Positions 17,154-26,739 of a DNA stretch of 64,000 nt are shown piece after piece (the first letter of the stretch is position 1; every line of letters starts with the position of its first letter). The position numbers were made by a program, and so were the translations under genes. The DNA is from Clostridium homopropionicum DSM 5847 (GTDB taxonomy: Bacteria > Bacillota > Clostridia > Clostridiales > Clostridiaceae): assembly GCF_001263795.1 (NCBI RefSeq), contig NZ_LHUR01000005.1, positions 62,001 through 126,000 on the forward strand, in the 5' to 3' direction. The notes under the pieces were generated by a model. It did not search any database. It saw nothing but the letters and a program-made list of their open reading frames with translations, and was not told where the DNA came from.

Positions 17154-18845
17154 TTACATCTTTTCAACTACCTTTATTCCAATTAAAGCCAACCCATTCT
17201 TAATTACCTGACAAGTAGCTGCAACCATTTTAAGTCTTGCTACCTTTACCTTTTCATCTTCTGTTGCCATTATATTATGAGCATTATAGAATTTGTTAAA
17301 GGCTTTAGCTACATCTATTATATATCTAGTAAGTATTGATGGCTCTAACTTATCTAGTCCATATAAAATTGCCTCATTGAAATTTGAAAGTGTTTTAACA
17401 AGTTCGAATTCTTCTACTGAGTAAAGAGCTGAATAATCTGCCTCTCCCTCAAAGTTTTCAGCTTTCCTTAGTATACTCTTACCTCTAGCATAAGTATATT
17501 GAACATAAGGTCCTGTTTCTCCATCAAAGTTTAACATTTCATCCCAATTAAATACAATATCCTTTTCTCTTTTGTTCTTTAGATAAGTGAAAATAACTGC
17601 TCCTATACCAACTTTTTCAGCTACTTCTTTCTTATTTTCAAGCTCTGGATTTTTTTCATTTATTATTTCTAAAGTTTTTGAAATAGATTCATTTAATAAT
17701 TCTTCAAGGAATATAACTTCTCCTTTTCTTGTAGATAACTTTCTATCTGCGAACTTAACAAGTCCAAAACCAACATGCTCACAGTTCTTTGCCCAATCAT
17801 AACCCATTTTTTCGATAGTTTTAAATACTTGTTTAAAGTGCAAAGCTTGAGGAGATCCAACTACATAAATGCTTTTATAAAAGTCATAAGTTTTCTTTCT
17901 GTAAAAAGCTGCTGCCAGGTCACGAGTTGCGTAAATAGTTGCTCCATCGCCTTTTAATATAATACAAGGCGGCATATTTTCTTCTTCAAGCATTACAACC
18001 TTAGCACCATTACTTTCAACCAAAAGATTCTTTTCTTCTAATTCCTTTACTACAGAATCCATTTTATCATTATAGAAGCTTTCTCCTGCATAGGAATCAA
18101 ATTTAACATCTAAAAGTTTATATACACTTTCAAATTCTCTTAAGCTTTGATTCTTAAACTTTTCCCATAGTGCTACTTCTTCTGGGCTTCCATCTTCTAA
18201 TTTTTTAAAGTACATTCTTCCTTCATCTTCAAGAACAGGATCTTTCTCCGCCTCATCATGGAATTTTACATATATTCTTAATAGCTCTTTTATTGGCTCT
18301 TTTTCTAATGCATCTTCATCTACCCATCTTTTATAAGCTGATATTAACTTACCAAATTGTGTTCCCCAATCTCCAAGATGATTTATACCTATGGAATTAT
18401 ACCCTTGCGAATTGAACATTTTATAAAGAGCATTACCTATAGCTGTACTAAATAAATGTCCAACATGGAAAGGCTTAGCTATATTAGGGGAAGAAAAGTC
18501 TATTGTTATATTCTTGCCTTTTCCTATTTCTGAAGTACCGTAACTATCTCCTTCAAGTAAAATCTTATCAATGGTAACTTTTGCAAAAGCCCCTTTATCC
18601 ATAAAAAAGTTTAAATAAGGCCCTAAAGCTTCAATTTTTTCAAAGCCTTCTCCATTAATTTTAGTTTTTAATTCTGCTGCTATCATATTAGGAGCCTTTC
18701 TAAAGCTTTTTGCTAATTGAAAGCAAGGGAAAGCATAATCTCCCATATCAGGCTTTGGAGGTATTTCAATAAGTCCCTCAATAACTTCTAATTCTAAATC
18801 TATATGTTCCTTTATTCTCTCTGCAATTACCTTTTTATAATCCAT
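17154..18845 (-). CDS. argS: Arginyl-tRNA synthetase
   Basis: 563 residues, the usual length. It has an N-terminal Arg-tRNA synthetase domain, a class I catalytic domain with the HIGH variant HVGH (in [13 protein letters not shown], ~residue 127), a KMSKS-like KLSTRKG near 385, and a C-terminal DALR anticodon-binding domain. It charges tRNA-Arg. Transcription comes from a promoter near 19.3 kb through a T-box leader, so expression should respond to uncharged tRNA-Arg. A 132-bp palindromic repeat separates the T-box terminator from the coding region. Confidence 0.97.
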   Translation of the reverse strand: MDYKKVIAERIKEHIDLELEVIEGLIEIPPKPDMGDYAFPCFQLAKSFRKAPNMIAAELKTKINGEGFEKIEALGPYLNFFMDKGAFAKVTIDKILLEGDSYGTSEIGKGKNITIDFSSPNIAKPFHVGHLFSTAIGNALYKMFNSQGYNSIGINHLGDWGTQFGKLISAYKRWVDEDALEKEPIKELLRIYVKFHDEAEKDPVLEDEGRMYFKKLEDGSPEEVALWEKFKNQSLREFESVYKLLDVKFDSYAGESFYNDKMDSVVKELEEKNLLVESNGAKVVMLEEENMPPCIILKGDGATIYATRDLAAAFYRKKTYDFYKSIYVVGSPQALHFKQVFKTIEKMGYDWAKNCEHVGFGLVKFADRKLSTRKGEVIFLEELLNESISKTLEIINEKNPELENKKEVAEKVGIGAVIFTYLKNKREKDIVFNWDEMLNFDGETGPYVQYTYARGKSILRKAENFEGEADYSALYSVEEFELVKTLSNFNEAILYGLDKLEPSILTRYIIDVAKAFNKFYNAHNIMATEDEKVKVARLKMVAATCQVIKNGLALIGIKVVEKM

Positions 18846-18891
18846 TTATATTATCCTCCCGATTATTTAATTATCTATTGTTTTATATTTG

Positions 18892-19023
18892 AAGAATTTT
18901 ACGACGTAAAATTCTTAGTGACCAGTAACCAATTCCCAGTAACCAGTTTTATTAATCCTACTGGCAACTGGCAACTGGTCACTGGTTACTGGTTACTAAA
19001 GAAAAATGCGTCGCATTTTTCTT
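18892..19023. repeat. Composite palindromic element, copy A (132 bp)
   Basis: It begins with a 25-bp palindrome (arms AAGAATTTTACG and CGTAAAATTCTT around one base) and ends with another (arms AAGAAAAATGCG and CGCATTTTTCTT around one base). Between them are heptad units: AGTGACC, AGTAACC, AATTCCC, AGTAACC on one side and ACTGGCA (x2), ACTGGTC, ACTGGTT (x2) on the other, complementary to each other. Copy B at 27391-27515 is the same sequence inverted, lacking one ACTGGCA-type unit. It lies between the argS T-box and argS. Confidence 0.9.
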
Positions 19024-19040
19024 ATATTGTTCAAAAAAAT

Positions 19041-19292
19041 AAAAACCGCCTCTATAGTAAAACAGAGACGGATATATCCGCGGTACCACTCTAGTTAGCT
19101 AAGTTTAGCTCACTCAAAACTTTAACGCAGTTAACGGCAAACCTCATTGTATTTAATTAAATACAACTTAGCAGCTTCTCCAAGACTCTATTCTCCAATA
19201 AAACACTACAGGACTTACACCCTCTCCTGCTCGCTTCGAGTATTTAAATGGATACTCTTCTCTTCAATGAAATTATTTTAACTTATTATTTA
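19041..19292 (-). ncRNA. T-box leader (riboswitch) of argS
   Basis: On the minus strand the T-box signature AGAGTGGTACCGCGG is at 19078-19092. A G-U-containing terminator hairpin and T-run follow at 19041-19071 (CCGTCTCT with AGAGGCGG). Upstream lies a long stem-I region with GAGAGGGTG-type apical sequence. An AGA triplet in the segment GAATAGAGTCTTGG is a possible Arg specifier, not proven. The downstream gene, argS, agrees with an Arg-sensing T-box. Confidence 0.85.
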
Positions 19293-19298
19293 CAAGAT

Positions 19299-19328
19299 AT
19301 TATAGTATTATAATTTTGTCCTTGTCAA
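19299..19328 (-). promoter_or_regulatory. Promoter of the T-box-argS transcript
   Basis: On the minus strand: TTGACA (19323-19328), 18-bp spacer, TATAAT (19299-19304). Transcription would begin just before the T-box stem I. Confidence 0.75.
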
Positions 19329-19353
19329 GTCTCCTTTTAGGGAGCATGATTAT

Positions 19354-21408
19354 TTATACTTTTATAACAGCCTCACTAAAATTCGTTATTGGTTTTTGAC
19401 ATGAAAAGTTTTCGCATATATATACTGCTGGCTTTCCATTTACAAGGGCTTTATCTATTATGCTCGGATTTACTTCTTTTAGTATCGTGCTATTATCATT
19501 TAAAACTATTGCAGTAAATGGAGAAAAAGTTTTATTTATTTCTTTTAGGAATTTTATTACCTCGTCACTTTTTTTATCTCCTGCTATTACAATCTCCTTA
19601 GTAGGTATATTATCAAATAACACTGCCATCATAAAATAAGCATGCCCAATAGGTACATCTTTAACTTTCCCTGCAAAGGTTCTGAAGATTTTTCTGCATT
19701 CATCAATCAAATCTAAATTGCCTGTTAGACTTCCTAATCTCAGCATATTTAGCGCAGCTACAGAGTTTGAAGAAGGTATGGCTCCATCGTAAACTTCCTT
19801 AGGTCTCCAGATAAGCTCTTCACTATCTTCTCCATATAAGAAGAAGCCTCCTTCATCCTTATCCCAAAAATACTTAAACATATCATTATTAAGATCTATT
19901 GCTTTCTTTAAATAATCTGCTTCAAAGGTGGCTTGGTATAATTCAATTAATCCCTTTATTAGAAATGCATAATCCTCAGAATAAGCAAGGTATGCAGAAT
20001 CTCCTTCTCTAAATCTAGCCAGTAATCTTCCATCTTCTCTAAATAAGTTTTCATAAATAAAATCTACAGCTTCTTTAGCTTCTTGTATATACATGGAATC
20101 ATCAAAAATTCTGCCTGCATAAGCCAAAGCAGCAATCATAAGTCCATTCCAGGATGTTAGTATTTTATCATCTTTATATGGATGAATTCTTTTTTCTCTT
20201 TTGATATATAGTCTTTTGTTTAAATCCTCTAAAGAATCCTTTAGATCTTTATTATTCTCTATTTCTTCAATCTTTGTATTTAAAAGATTAGGTATATTTT
20301 TCCCTTCAAAATTTCCATTTTCAGTTATACCGTAATATTTGCAATATAACTCTCCATCTTCTTTTCCCAGTTCTTTAATGATTTCTTTATAATCCCACAC
20401 ATAAAACTTTCCTTCTACTCCCTCTGAATCTGCATCCTCTGCTGAGAAAAAACCTCCATTTTCATGCTTCATATCTCTTAGTATATAAGAAATAGTTTTT
20501 TCAGCTATTTCCTTATATAATGATTTTCCAGTAGCCGTATAGGCTTCAGTATAAGCTAAGGTTAATAAAGCATTATCATAAAGCATCTTTTCAAAATGTG
20601 GCACAAGCCACTTCTCATCTGTGGAGTATCTAGAAAATCCGAAGCCTACATGGTCAAAAATACCTCCCTTATACATTGAATCAAGAGTTTTAGTAACCAT
20701 ATCTAAAGCTTTTTTAGAGTTGCTGTATTTCCAGTATCTAAGTAAGAAAAATAGGTTTTGTGGTGTTGGAAACTTAGGTGCATTATTAAAGCCACCATAT
20801 CTTTCTTGAAAAAAGTATGAAAAATCACTAAAAGCCTTGTGAACACTTTCAATTCCAATTTCCTCTTCACCCCTTTTCCCTTGATATGCTTGTTTTATCT
20901 CCCCTACTATTTCGTTGCTATTATCTATAATCTTATCTCTTTTTTCACTCCATGCTTTACTTATATTATTTAGTATAGCTTTTATTCCAGCCATTCCATA
21001 TTTACTTTCCTTTGGAATATATGTTGCAGCAAAGAAAGGCTTTCTATCTGGAGTCATTATTATTGTAAGTGGCCAGCCTCCACTGCCAGTTATAGCCTGA
21101 CACACATTCATATATACAGAGTCTACATCAGGTCTTTCTTCTCTATCTACTTTTATAGAAATAAATTTCTCATTTAAAATTTTTGCTACTTCTTCATCCT
21201 CAAAGGATTCCCTTTCCATCACGTGGCACCAATGGCAAGTACTATAGCCTATACTTAAAAATATCGGCTTATCTTCTGCTTTTGCTTTTGAAAAGGCTTC
21301 CTCAGACCATGGATACCAGTCTACAGGGTTATATGCATGTTGTAACAAGTACGGTGATTTTTCATTCACCAATTTATTTACATGTTTATGCATAGTTTCA
21401 TTTGGCAT
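19354..21408 (-). CDS. DUF255 / YyaL thioredoxin-fold and glycosidase-like protein
   Basis: 684 residues, the normal length of this family (COG1331; SSP411-like). The N-terminal thioredoxin-like domain has C58-H-W-C61; the following ~500 residues form an alpha/alpha-toroid resembling N-acylglucosamine 2-epimerase/glycosidase folds. The function is unresolved in bacteria. The ATG follows an AGGAGAG site. The first 60 codons and ribosome site are duplicated at 25927-26131. Beyond 21433 the upstream DNA no longer matches that copy, so one of the two has lost its original promoter. Confidence 0.9.
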   Translation of the reverse strand: MPNETMHKHVNKLVNEKSPYLLQHAYNPVDWYPWSEEAFSKAKAEDKPIFLSIGYSTCHWCHVMERESFEDEEVAKILNEKFISIKVDREERPDVDSVYMNVCQAITGSGGWPLTIIMTPDRKPFFAATYIPKESKYGMAGIKAILNNISKAWSEKRDKIIDNSNEIVGEIKQAYQGKRGEEEIGIESVHKAFSDFSYFFQERYGGFNNAPKFPTPQNLFFLLRYWKYSNSKKALDMVTKTLDSMYKGGIFDHVGFGFSRYSTDEKWLVPHFEKMLYDNALLTLAYTEAYTATGKSLYKEIAEKTISYILRDMKHENGGFFSAEDADSEGVEGKFYVWDYKEIIKELGKEDGELYCKYYGITENGNFEGKNIPNLLNTKIEEIENNKDLKDSLEDLNKRLYIKREKRIHPYKDDKILTSWNGLMIAALAYAGRIFDDSMYIQEAKEAVDFIYENLFREDGRLLARFREGDSAYLAYSEDYAFLIKGLIELYQATFEADYLKKAIDLNNDMFKYFWDKDEGGFFLYGEDSEELIWRPKEVYDGAIPSSNSVAALNMLRLGSLTGNLDLIDECRKIFRTFAGKVKDVPIGHAYFMMAVLFDNIPTKEIVIAGDKKSDEVIKFLKEINKTFSPFTAIVLNDNSTILKEVNPSIIDKALVNGKPAVYICENFSCQKPITNFSEAVIKV

Positions 21409-21433
21409 AATATCACTCTCCTTTCATATTTTT
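21229..21433. repeat. Direct repeat, intact-gene copy (5' end of the DUF255 gene)
   Basis: About 205 bp identical to 25927-26131 except for roughly three substitutions at the ends (one is a synonymous TGC to TGT change). Same orientation, offset 4698 bp. It covers the first 60 codons plus the ribosome site. Confidence 0.9.
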
Positions 21434-21662
21434 ATCTTTATTACTATACCCAAAAAAGCTATTGTATATGAGATTTTGAAAGATTGTAACCTTGCACTAA
21501 GAAAACATTGAAAGCTGTGCATTTTTTATATTTTGTTTTTTGTAATCATGTGTAATAAAATAGGTGATTTCCCATAGCCTTTCCTTTCACCCTTTGTCAC
21601 TTTATTATATTTACTGCATATTTATATACTACTAAATAGTAATTTTACAAAGGAGTGAAAAT

Positions 21663-22979
21663 ATGAATCTTCATGGATTAACAGGTAAAGTTATAACTCC
21701 TTTTAACAAGGAATATGCTATTTTAAGACTTGAATACAACCTAGATATAAACAAATTTCCATTAGCTATTGTTTATTGTTATGACCCTACAGATGTATCA
21801 AATGCTATAAAATGGTGCAGAAGTAATCATGTAGAAATCCGCATTCGTACTGGAGGTCACAATTATGAGGGTTATTCAACAGATACAGCTGTTTTAGTAA
21901 TAGATACAACTTATATGAACAAAATTGATATTGATACTAAGCGGAATATTGTAAAAATTCAAGCTGGAGCAAGGTTAGAGAGTATATACTCAAAACTTGC
22001 CCAAAAAGGTTATGCTTTTGTTGGTGGAACATGTCCTTCAGTTGGAATTTCTGGTTTGGTATTAGGTGGAGGAATAGGTTTATCAGGTAGAAATTTTGGG
22101 TTAGTAACAGATAATCTTTTGGAAATACAAATGATAAATGATAAAGGTAATCTAATAACAGCAAACAAATGTACTAATTCGGAACTATTCTGGGCTTGCA
22201 TGGGAGCTGGTGGCGGAAATTTCGGAGTAGTAGTAAGCTATATATTTAAAGTTTATAAAGTGGATAAAATTACTGTTATACAACTTAGGTGGAATGAAGT
22301 TTCGAGAAATAAGTTCTTTGAGTTATGGCAATCTTGGTTAAGAACTGCTGATAGAAGAATTAGCTGTTTCGCTGGTTTTAACAAGGAAGGCATATATCTA
22401 AATGGATTTTTCTATGGAACTAAATCAGAGGCAGAAGAGATTTTGAAAAGTTTTTTATTGCTTCCTGGTTTATTGAAAAGTTCATCAATAAAATATGTTT
22501 CTTTTATTGATGCTGTACGAGCTATTGGTTCTTTTTATGGACCACCAGATAGGTTTAAAGCTACTGGAAGGTTTGTATATAGAACTTTATCTGAAATAAA
22601 CATTAAAAATTTGATTGAATACGTGGACAATAGCCCAGGAAAAGACAATTGTTATATCAGACTATATTCTTTGGGTGGTGCAATAAAAGAAGTATCTAGT
22701 AATTGCTCAGCATATTATTATAGAAATGCAAAGTATATTATCGGTATAACAGCTGATTGGGAAAAGGATGATGATGCGAAACTCTATAAGGACTGGGTTT
22801 CAGAGGTTTTTCAATATGTTAAGCCCCTAACTAATGGATCTTATGTAAACTTTCCTTATGCTGAACTTGAAAACTATGGATATGAGTATTATGGTAAAAA
22901 CTACCAAAAACTTAAGAAAGTAAAAACACTCTATGATCCAGATAATATATTTAAATTCCAGCAGTCAATAAAACCTTGA
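21663..22979 (+). CDS. BBE-type FAD-linked oxidase (bicovalent FAD)
   Basis: 438 residues of the berberine-bridge/FAD_binding_4 family. The FAD domain carries RTGGHNYEG with His66, the usual 8-alpha-histidyl site, and GGTCPSVG with Cys124, the second (6-S-cysteinyl) site, so the flavin is probably bicovalent. The C-terminal BBE motif NFPYAELENYG...YDPDNIF is present. Such enzymes oxidise sugars or alcohols and pass electrons to O2 or another acceptor; the substrate is unknown. The ATG follows an AAAGGAG site. It stands as a single gene between its promoter region and a terminator at 23.0 kb. Confidence 0.88.
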   Translation: MNLHGLTGKVITPFNKEYAILRLEYNLDINKFPLAIVYCYDPTDVSNAIKWCRSNHVEIRIRTGGHNYEGYSTDTAVLVIDTTYMNKIDIDTKRNIVKIQAGARLESIYSKLAQKGYAFVGGTCPSVGISGLVLGGGIGLSGRNFGLVTDNLLEIQMINDKGNLITANKCTNSELFWACMGAGGGNFGVVVSYIFKVYKVDKITVIQLRWNEVSRNKFFELWQSWLRTADRRISCFAGFNKEGIYLNGFFYGTKSEAEEILKSFLLLPGLLKSSSIKYVSFIDAVRAIGSFYGPPDRFKATGRFVYRTLSEINIKNLIEYVDNSPGKDNCYIRLYSLGGAIKEVSSNCSAYYYRNAKYIIGITADWEKDDDAKLYKDWVSEVFQYVKPLTNGSYVNFPYAELENYGYEYYGKNYQKLKKVKTLYDPDNIFKFQQSIKP

Positions 22980-23001
22980 TTTGCTTCATAAATAGAAAAT
23001 G

Positions 23002-23037
23002 CCTGCTAATCGTATTTTACATTAGCAGGTCATTTTT
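23002..23037 (+). terminator. Rho-independent terminator after the FAD oxidase
   Basis: CCTGCTAAT pairs with ATTAGCAGG over an 10-nt loop, followed by a T-rich tail (TCATTTTTGTT). Confidence 0.8.
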
Positions 23038-23186
23038 GTTATTAATTACACTTTATGCACCTTAAAAAAGAATTCAGTACGGATTCCCCGTTTTTCAAGA
23101 ACAATTTTGAGAGCAATATAATAAAATTGTAACCGTACAATTTAACAATCATATATTATACTGACAGTAAGGTAATTCTGTTGGAG

Positions 23187-23294
23187 TAAAAGAATTATCA
23201 GGTAAAATTATATGTTCTTTTGCTAGAAAATATGAACAAGCATATTAAAAATATAAGAGAGCTATAAATGAACATCCTTTTATAATTATATAAA
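23187..23294 (+). pseudogene. Remnant of a second BBE-type FAD oxidase (N-terminus only)
   Basis: The frame reads VKELSGKIICSFARKYEQAY, a stop codon, then KYKRAINEHPFIII and a stop. This aligns with the start of the intact oxidase at 21.66 kb (LTGKVITPFNKEYAI...INKFPLAIVY) and, in places, better with generic family members. About 36 codons remain, ending at the multicopper oxidase ribosome site. The 23040-23180 stretch shows no other gene. Confidence 0.65.
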
Positions 23295-23310
23295 AAAGGA
23301 GATTATAGAT

Positions 23311-25518
23311 ATGGTAAAACCATTAGATCCAAACTCTATTCCTAAATATGTAAATCAATTGTTTATTCCTCTAGTATATAAGCCCGTAATTGTAAAAGAT
23401 CCAGTTACAGGTGAGGAGATAAGTTATAATTATACTATCGGTATGACTCAATTTAAGCAACAGATTCTTCCACCAACATTCCCTAAGACAACTGTCTGGG
23501 GGTATGAAGGTAATGTTGAGGACCCAAGTACAGGTGAAATTCATTGCTTCCGTAGCTCACCAGGCCCTACTTTTAAAGCAGTTCGTGGAATTCCAAGCAA
23601 TGTACAGTGGATAAATAATATCGCTGAACCGAATCTTTTTGCAGTAGATCCCACTATACATTGGGCGAATCCCAATAATATGCCGACGCCAACACCACCA
23701 TTTTTACCTTTTCCATCAGGATATCTTTTAGCCCAGAGTCCAGTTCCTCTTGTTACGCACCTGCATGGAGGAGAGGTTCAATCTGATTCTGATGGAGGAC
23801 CAGATACTTGGTTTACGGCTGGGGAGGAAAAAACGGGGCCAGGATTTTCAAAGACTCGTTATACCTATCCAAACAAACAGGAGCCAACTACACTTTGGTA
23901 TCATGACCATGCACTAGGAACTACACGTCTCAATGTTTATGCTGGTCTTGCCGGATTCTATTTAATAGAAGATCCAAACAATAAAGTATCTCCGCTTCTT
24001 CCAAGCGGCCCATATGATATTCCTATTGCAATTCAAGATCGTTCATTTAATGAGGATGGTTCATTATTATTTCCAAGTAATGGTGTAGATCCTGATGTTC
24101 ATCCTTATTGGAGGCCAGCGTTTGTAGGTAATACTATTATGGTCAATGGAAGAGTATGGCCTAATTTAAATGTAGAGCGTAGACAGTATAGATTTAGGAT
24201 TCTAAACGGGTCGAATAACAGAACCTACAATTTAAAGCTTTCAAGTAATCAGAGCTTTATTCAGATTGGTTCTGATGGAGGCTTCCTTCCTTTTCCTGTA
24301 ACGTTAACTGAACTATTACTTTCACCAGGAGAGCGTGCCGAGATTTTGGTGGATTTTTCTATGCTAAAACCTAAAACAACTGTTATTCTTAATAATAATG
24401 CTAATACTCCTTATCCTAATGGCAGTGCGCCAGACCAAAATACTGTAGGGCAAATTATGCAGTTTACTGTACTTGATACACCTGTGGTTTCGCCAACTAA
24501 GCTTCCGGCTGAATTGAATAAAATACCTATATTGACACCAGATGTACCAAAGAAAATCTTAACTCTGAATGTAGTTGGTGGAGCAACCGCTCCAACTGAA
24601 TTACTATTAGATGGACAGATGTGGGATGCTCCAATTTCCGAATTACCAATAGTTGGATCAACAGTAGAATGGGAAATTGTTAACCTTACAAATGGGGCTC
24701 ATCCTATCCACGTACACTTAATACAATTTCAAATCGAAAATCGTCAGGATTTTGATAAGACAAAATACAGTCAAGAGTGGATTAAACTTAATGGGGAGCC
24801 ACCTCTGCAGCATCCAACAATTTCACTGCCTGTAGAACCTTTCCTAACAGGCAATCCTATTGACCCTGCTTTAAATGAACGTGGATGGAAAGATACTGTC
24901 ATTGCATTACCAGGAAAAGTTACTAGACTTAAACTTCGATTTGCACCTCAAGATGCAAATCCTAAAATAGTTAAGCCGGGGGTTAATTTATTTCCATTTG
25001 ATCCTACTTCAGGTCCTGGATATGTGTGGCATTGTCATATCTTAGATCATGAAGACAATGAAATGATGAGACCTCTTAAAGTTACCTCCTGCCCTATCCC
25101 TGTAGCCAATCCTCAGACTTGTTGCCAGGTTATAGTGGAAGGAAGTACCCAATTGGTTCCTCCTGCACTAAGAGATGCACCTGTTATTCATAATAATACT
25201 GTTTATGCAAATATCGAAGATGTGTGTCCTGAAAATGTTGTTATCGGCGGTTTTATTCGTAGGACTATCAGATATACAGCTGTTTTGGATACTGGACTTG
25301 AACAAGAAAAAGAAATTATAGATGATATTCCTTTCCAATGTTTAATTTGTCGTGAAGATGCTAATGAAGGCGATGAATTTAGTATTACTGGTTCAACTAT
25401 ATTATGTGAGATTTTTGCTCACACTAGAAATTTTGGAACACAGCCTCTTACTGATAAGCCACTAGCTTATAACTTTACAGAAAAGGATATTGTAAAAGTT
25501 TGTATCAGAAAAAATTAA
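23311..25518 (+). CDS. Multicopper oxidase (CotA-like) with C-terminal SPOCS-like domain
   Basis: 735 residues; ordinary CotA laccases have ~510. All four copper motifs are present: THLHGG (~149), WYHDH (~197), HPIHVHL (~465) and HCHILDHEDNEMM (~574-586), giving type 1, 2 and 3 sites. There is no signal peptide, as in CotA. Residues ~605-735 add a domain (IEDVCPENVVIGGFIRRT...IDDIPFQCLICR) that resembles DUF3794/SPOCS of clostridial spore-coat proteins; this match is by pattern. A spore-coat oxidase is inferred. An O2-using laccase is unusual in an anaerobe. GC and codon use are somewhat higher than the core genes. Confidence 0.85.
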   Translation: MVKPLDPNSIPKYVNQLFIPLVYKPVIVKDPVTGEEISYNYTIGMTQFKQQILPPTFPKTTVWGYEGNVEDPSTGEIHCFRSSPGPTFKAVRGIPSNVQWINNIAEPNLFAVDPTIHWANPNNMPTPTPPFLPFPSGYLLAQSPVPLVTHLHGGEVQSDSDGGPDTWFTAGEEKTGPGFSKTRYTYPNKQEPTTLWYHDHALGTTRLNVYAGLAGFYLIEDPNNKVSPLLPSGPYDIPIAIQDRSFNEDGSLLFPSNGVDPDVHPYWRPAFVGNTIMVNGRVWPNLNVERRQYRFRILNGSNNRTYNLKLSSNQSFIQIGSDGGFLPFPVTLTELLLSPGERAEILVDFSMLKPKTTVILNNNANTPYPNGSAPDQNTVGQIMQFTVLDTPVVSPTKLPAELNKIPILTPDVPKKILTLNVVGGATAPTELLLDGQMWDAPISELPIVGSTVEWEIVNLTNGAHPIHVHLIQFQIENRQDFDKTKYSQEWIKLNGEPPLQHPTISLPVEPFLTGNPIDPALNERGWKDTVIALPGKVTRLKLRFAPQDANPKIVKPGVNLFPFDPTSGPGYVWHCHILDHEDNEMMRPLKVTSCPIPVANPQTCCQVIVEGSTQLVPPALRDAPVIHNNTVYANIEDVCPENVVIGGFIRRTIRYTAVLDTGLEQEKEIIDDIPFQCLICREDANEGDEFSITGSTILCEIFAHTRNFGTQPLTDKPLAYNFTEKDIVKVCIRKN

Positions 25519-25599
25519 TAGAACTAAATCGCACTAAGCAGTAGCGGATTTTCATTAAATTAAAACTTTAGTAATAAAAAATAAGATAAATATTAGTTT

Positions 25600-25633
25600 A
25601 AAGAGGTATTTACCGAAAAGTAAGTACCTCTTT
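25600..25633. terminator. Hairpin terminator after the multicopper oxidase
   Basis: AAAGAGGTA pairs with TACCTCTTT; T-rich on both sides, so it may work in both directions. The following 25640-25900 holds only a short minus-strand frame. Confidence 0.65.
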
Positions 25634-25658
25634 AATATCATGAACACTTCAATTATTA

Positions 25659-25835
25659 TTAGTTTATCGCCAAACTTAAAGTTTCTTCAACAACTAACTC
25701 TGTCAATAAGTTTGTGTAAACATCAATTGCCCACAAATCTTCTGCGAATTCAATATGTGTAGTGCCTTGATCCTTAGTATTGGTAAATTTTCGTTTTTTT
25801 ATTTTAATGGCTAAAAAACACTTTTATCGATACAA
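25659..25835 (-). pseudogene. Possible gene remnant, unknown
   Basis: A minus-strand frame open from a stop near 25835 to a TAA at 25659-25661, reading ...TKDQGTTHIEFAEDLWAIDVY... and ending in VEETLSLAIN. The residue mix looks protein-like, but there is no good start codon or ribosome site. It may be the tail of a lost gene. I do not recognise the family. Confidence 0.3.
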
Positions 25836-25908
25836 ATAATTATTGACATCAGTGGCATGATAATAATAATTGATTTGCAAGCATCATTATATTAATAATA
25901 CTTTGGTT

Positions 25909-26106
25909 TCAGTAACTAGAGTACCCCCAATGACAAGTACTATAGCCTATACTTAAAAATATCGGCTTATCTTCTGCTTTTGCTTTTGAAAAGGCTTCCT
26001 CAGACCATGGATACCAGTCTACAGGGTTATATGCATGTTGTAACAAGTACGGTGATTTTTCATTCACCAATTTATTTACATGTTTATGCATAGTTTCATT
26101 TGGCAT
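25909..26106 (-). pseudogene. Truncated duplicate of the DUF255 gene 5' end
   Basis: 65-codon frame whose first 60 residues are identical to the intact DUF255 protein (19354-21408), then GYSSY and a stop. It breaks just before the second Cys of the CHWC motif, so it cannot be functional. The ribosome site is duplicated too. Confidence 0.9.
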
Positions 26107-26131
26107 AATATCACTCTCCTCTCATATGTTT
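25927..26131. repeat. Direct repeat, truncated copy
   Basis: Partner of 21229-21433, same orientation. Together they bracket the FAD oxidase and multicopper oxidase block. Confidence 0.9.
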
Positions 26132-26250
26132 TTCTTAGTGTTCCCTTCATTCAAAAACATATGATTTGAATCAATTGGCTATTAATGCTTAAATACTAAT
26201 TTTTATATACTCTAATTCTATAAAGTAAATCCATTAACTCTTGAGATTAT

Positions 26251-26442
26251 CTAGGCTGCATCTTTATCAAGACCATTAAGGATAACCTTTAATGGCTCTT
26301 TTCTTACCTTATTAGCAGATTTAGCTATACCTATTGCACCTTCCGCTCCAAGAATATATGCCCAACAAACATTTTCAAAACAGATAGGTTGTATTCCTTT
26401 TACAGTATTATAAACATCTACACCTCTATTTAACTTTATAAA
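26251..26442 (-). pseudogene. Internally deleted remnant of a GGGtGRT-type protein gene
   Basis: The frame reads VDVYNTVKGIQPICFENVCW, AYILGA, then directly EGAIGIAKSANKVRKEPLK and VILNGLDKDAA, stop. Both parts match the clostridial GGGtGRT protein family, but the family's central ~60 residues are missing at the GA/EG joint, and there is no start. It lies just downstream of a fluoride-riboswitch terminator. Confidence 0.65.
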
Positions 26443-26477
26443 TATTTAAATTTCCAATAAATTTATAAAACAAAAAC

Positions 26478-26510
26478 GACTCCACAATAAAAGTACTTAT
26501 TGTAGAAGTC
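26478..26510 (-). terminator. Expression-platform terminator of fluoride riboswitch 2
   Basis: GACTTCTACAATA pairs with TATTGTGGAGTC on the minus strand and is followed by GTTTTTG. It overlaps the 3' part of the aptamer (ACTTCTAC), as expected for transcriptional control. Confidence 0.8.
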
Positions 26511-26548
26511 ATTAATCCATGAGGATGATTATGGCGAACTTCATCACC
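26502..26548 (-). ncRNA. Fluoride (crcB) riboswitch 2, orphaned
   Basis: On the minus strand: GGTGATGAAGTTCGCC, an AT-rich joint, a short CATCC/GGAT stem, then TAATGACTTCTAC. GAAGT and ACTTC pair. This fits the fluoride aptamer pattern (GGNGATGRNGTTCNCC ... YTRATGRCNYCTAC). The only sequence downstream is the GGGtGRT remnant, so it currently controls no intact gene. Confidence 0.8.
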
Positions 26549-26577
26549 TATTTAGTTAATTATGAAAACTTAAAATT

Positions 26578-26607
26578 ATTATAGTTATAACAACGTATTT
26601 GTGTCAA
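26578..26607 (-). promoter_or_regulatory. Promoter of fluoride riboswitch 2
   Basis: Minus strand: TTGACA (26602-26607), 18-bp spacer, TATAAT (26578-26583), about 30 bp before the aptamer. Confidence 0.7.
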
Positions 26608-26615
26608 GAATTTAA

Positions 26616-26729
26616 CTATATTCTAATGACTGTCACACCAGCCATACCTATTTCCTTAAGCTTTAAAACTACTGCATGGTAGAGATTATGCCCCTTATAT
26701 ATGGCATCCTCATTAACATATTTTTCAAT
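26616..26729 (-). pseudogene. Truncated DUF190 gene remnant
   Basis: 37 codons reading IEKYVNEDAIYKGHNLYHAV then VLKLKEIGMAGVTVIRI and stop. This is the first third of a DUF190 protein, a family that is often encoded next to crcB. The start codon is lost and the rest (after VIR-GIEG in relatives) is missing. Confidence 0.65.
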
Positions 26730-26739
26730 ATTTTAAATT

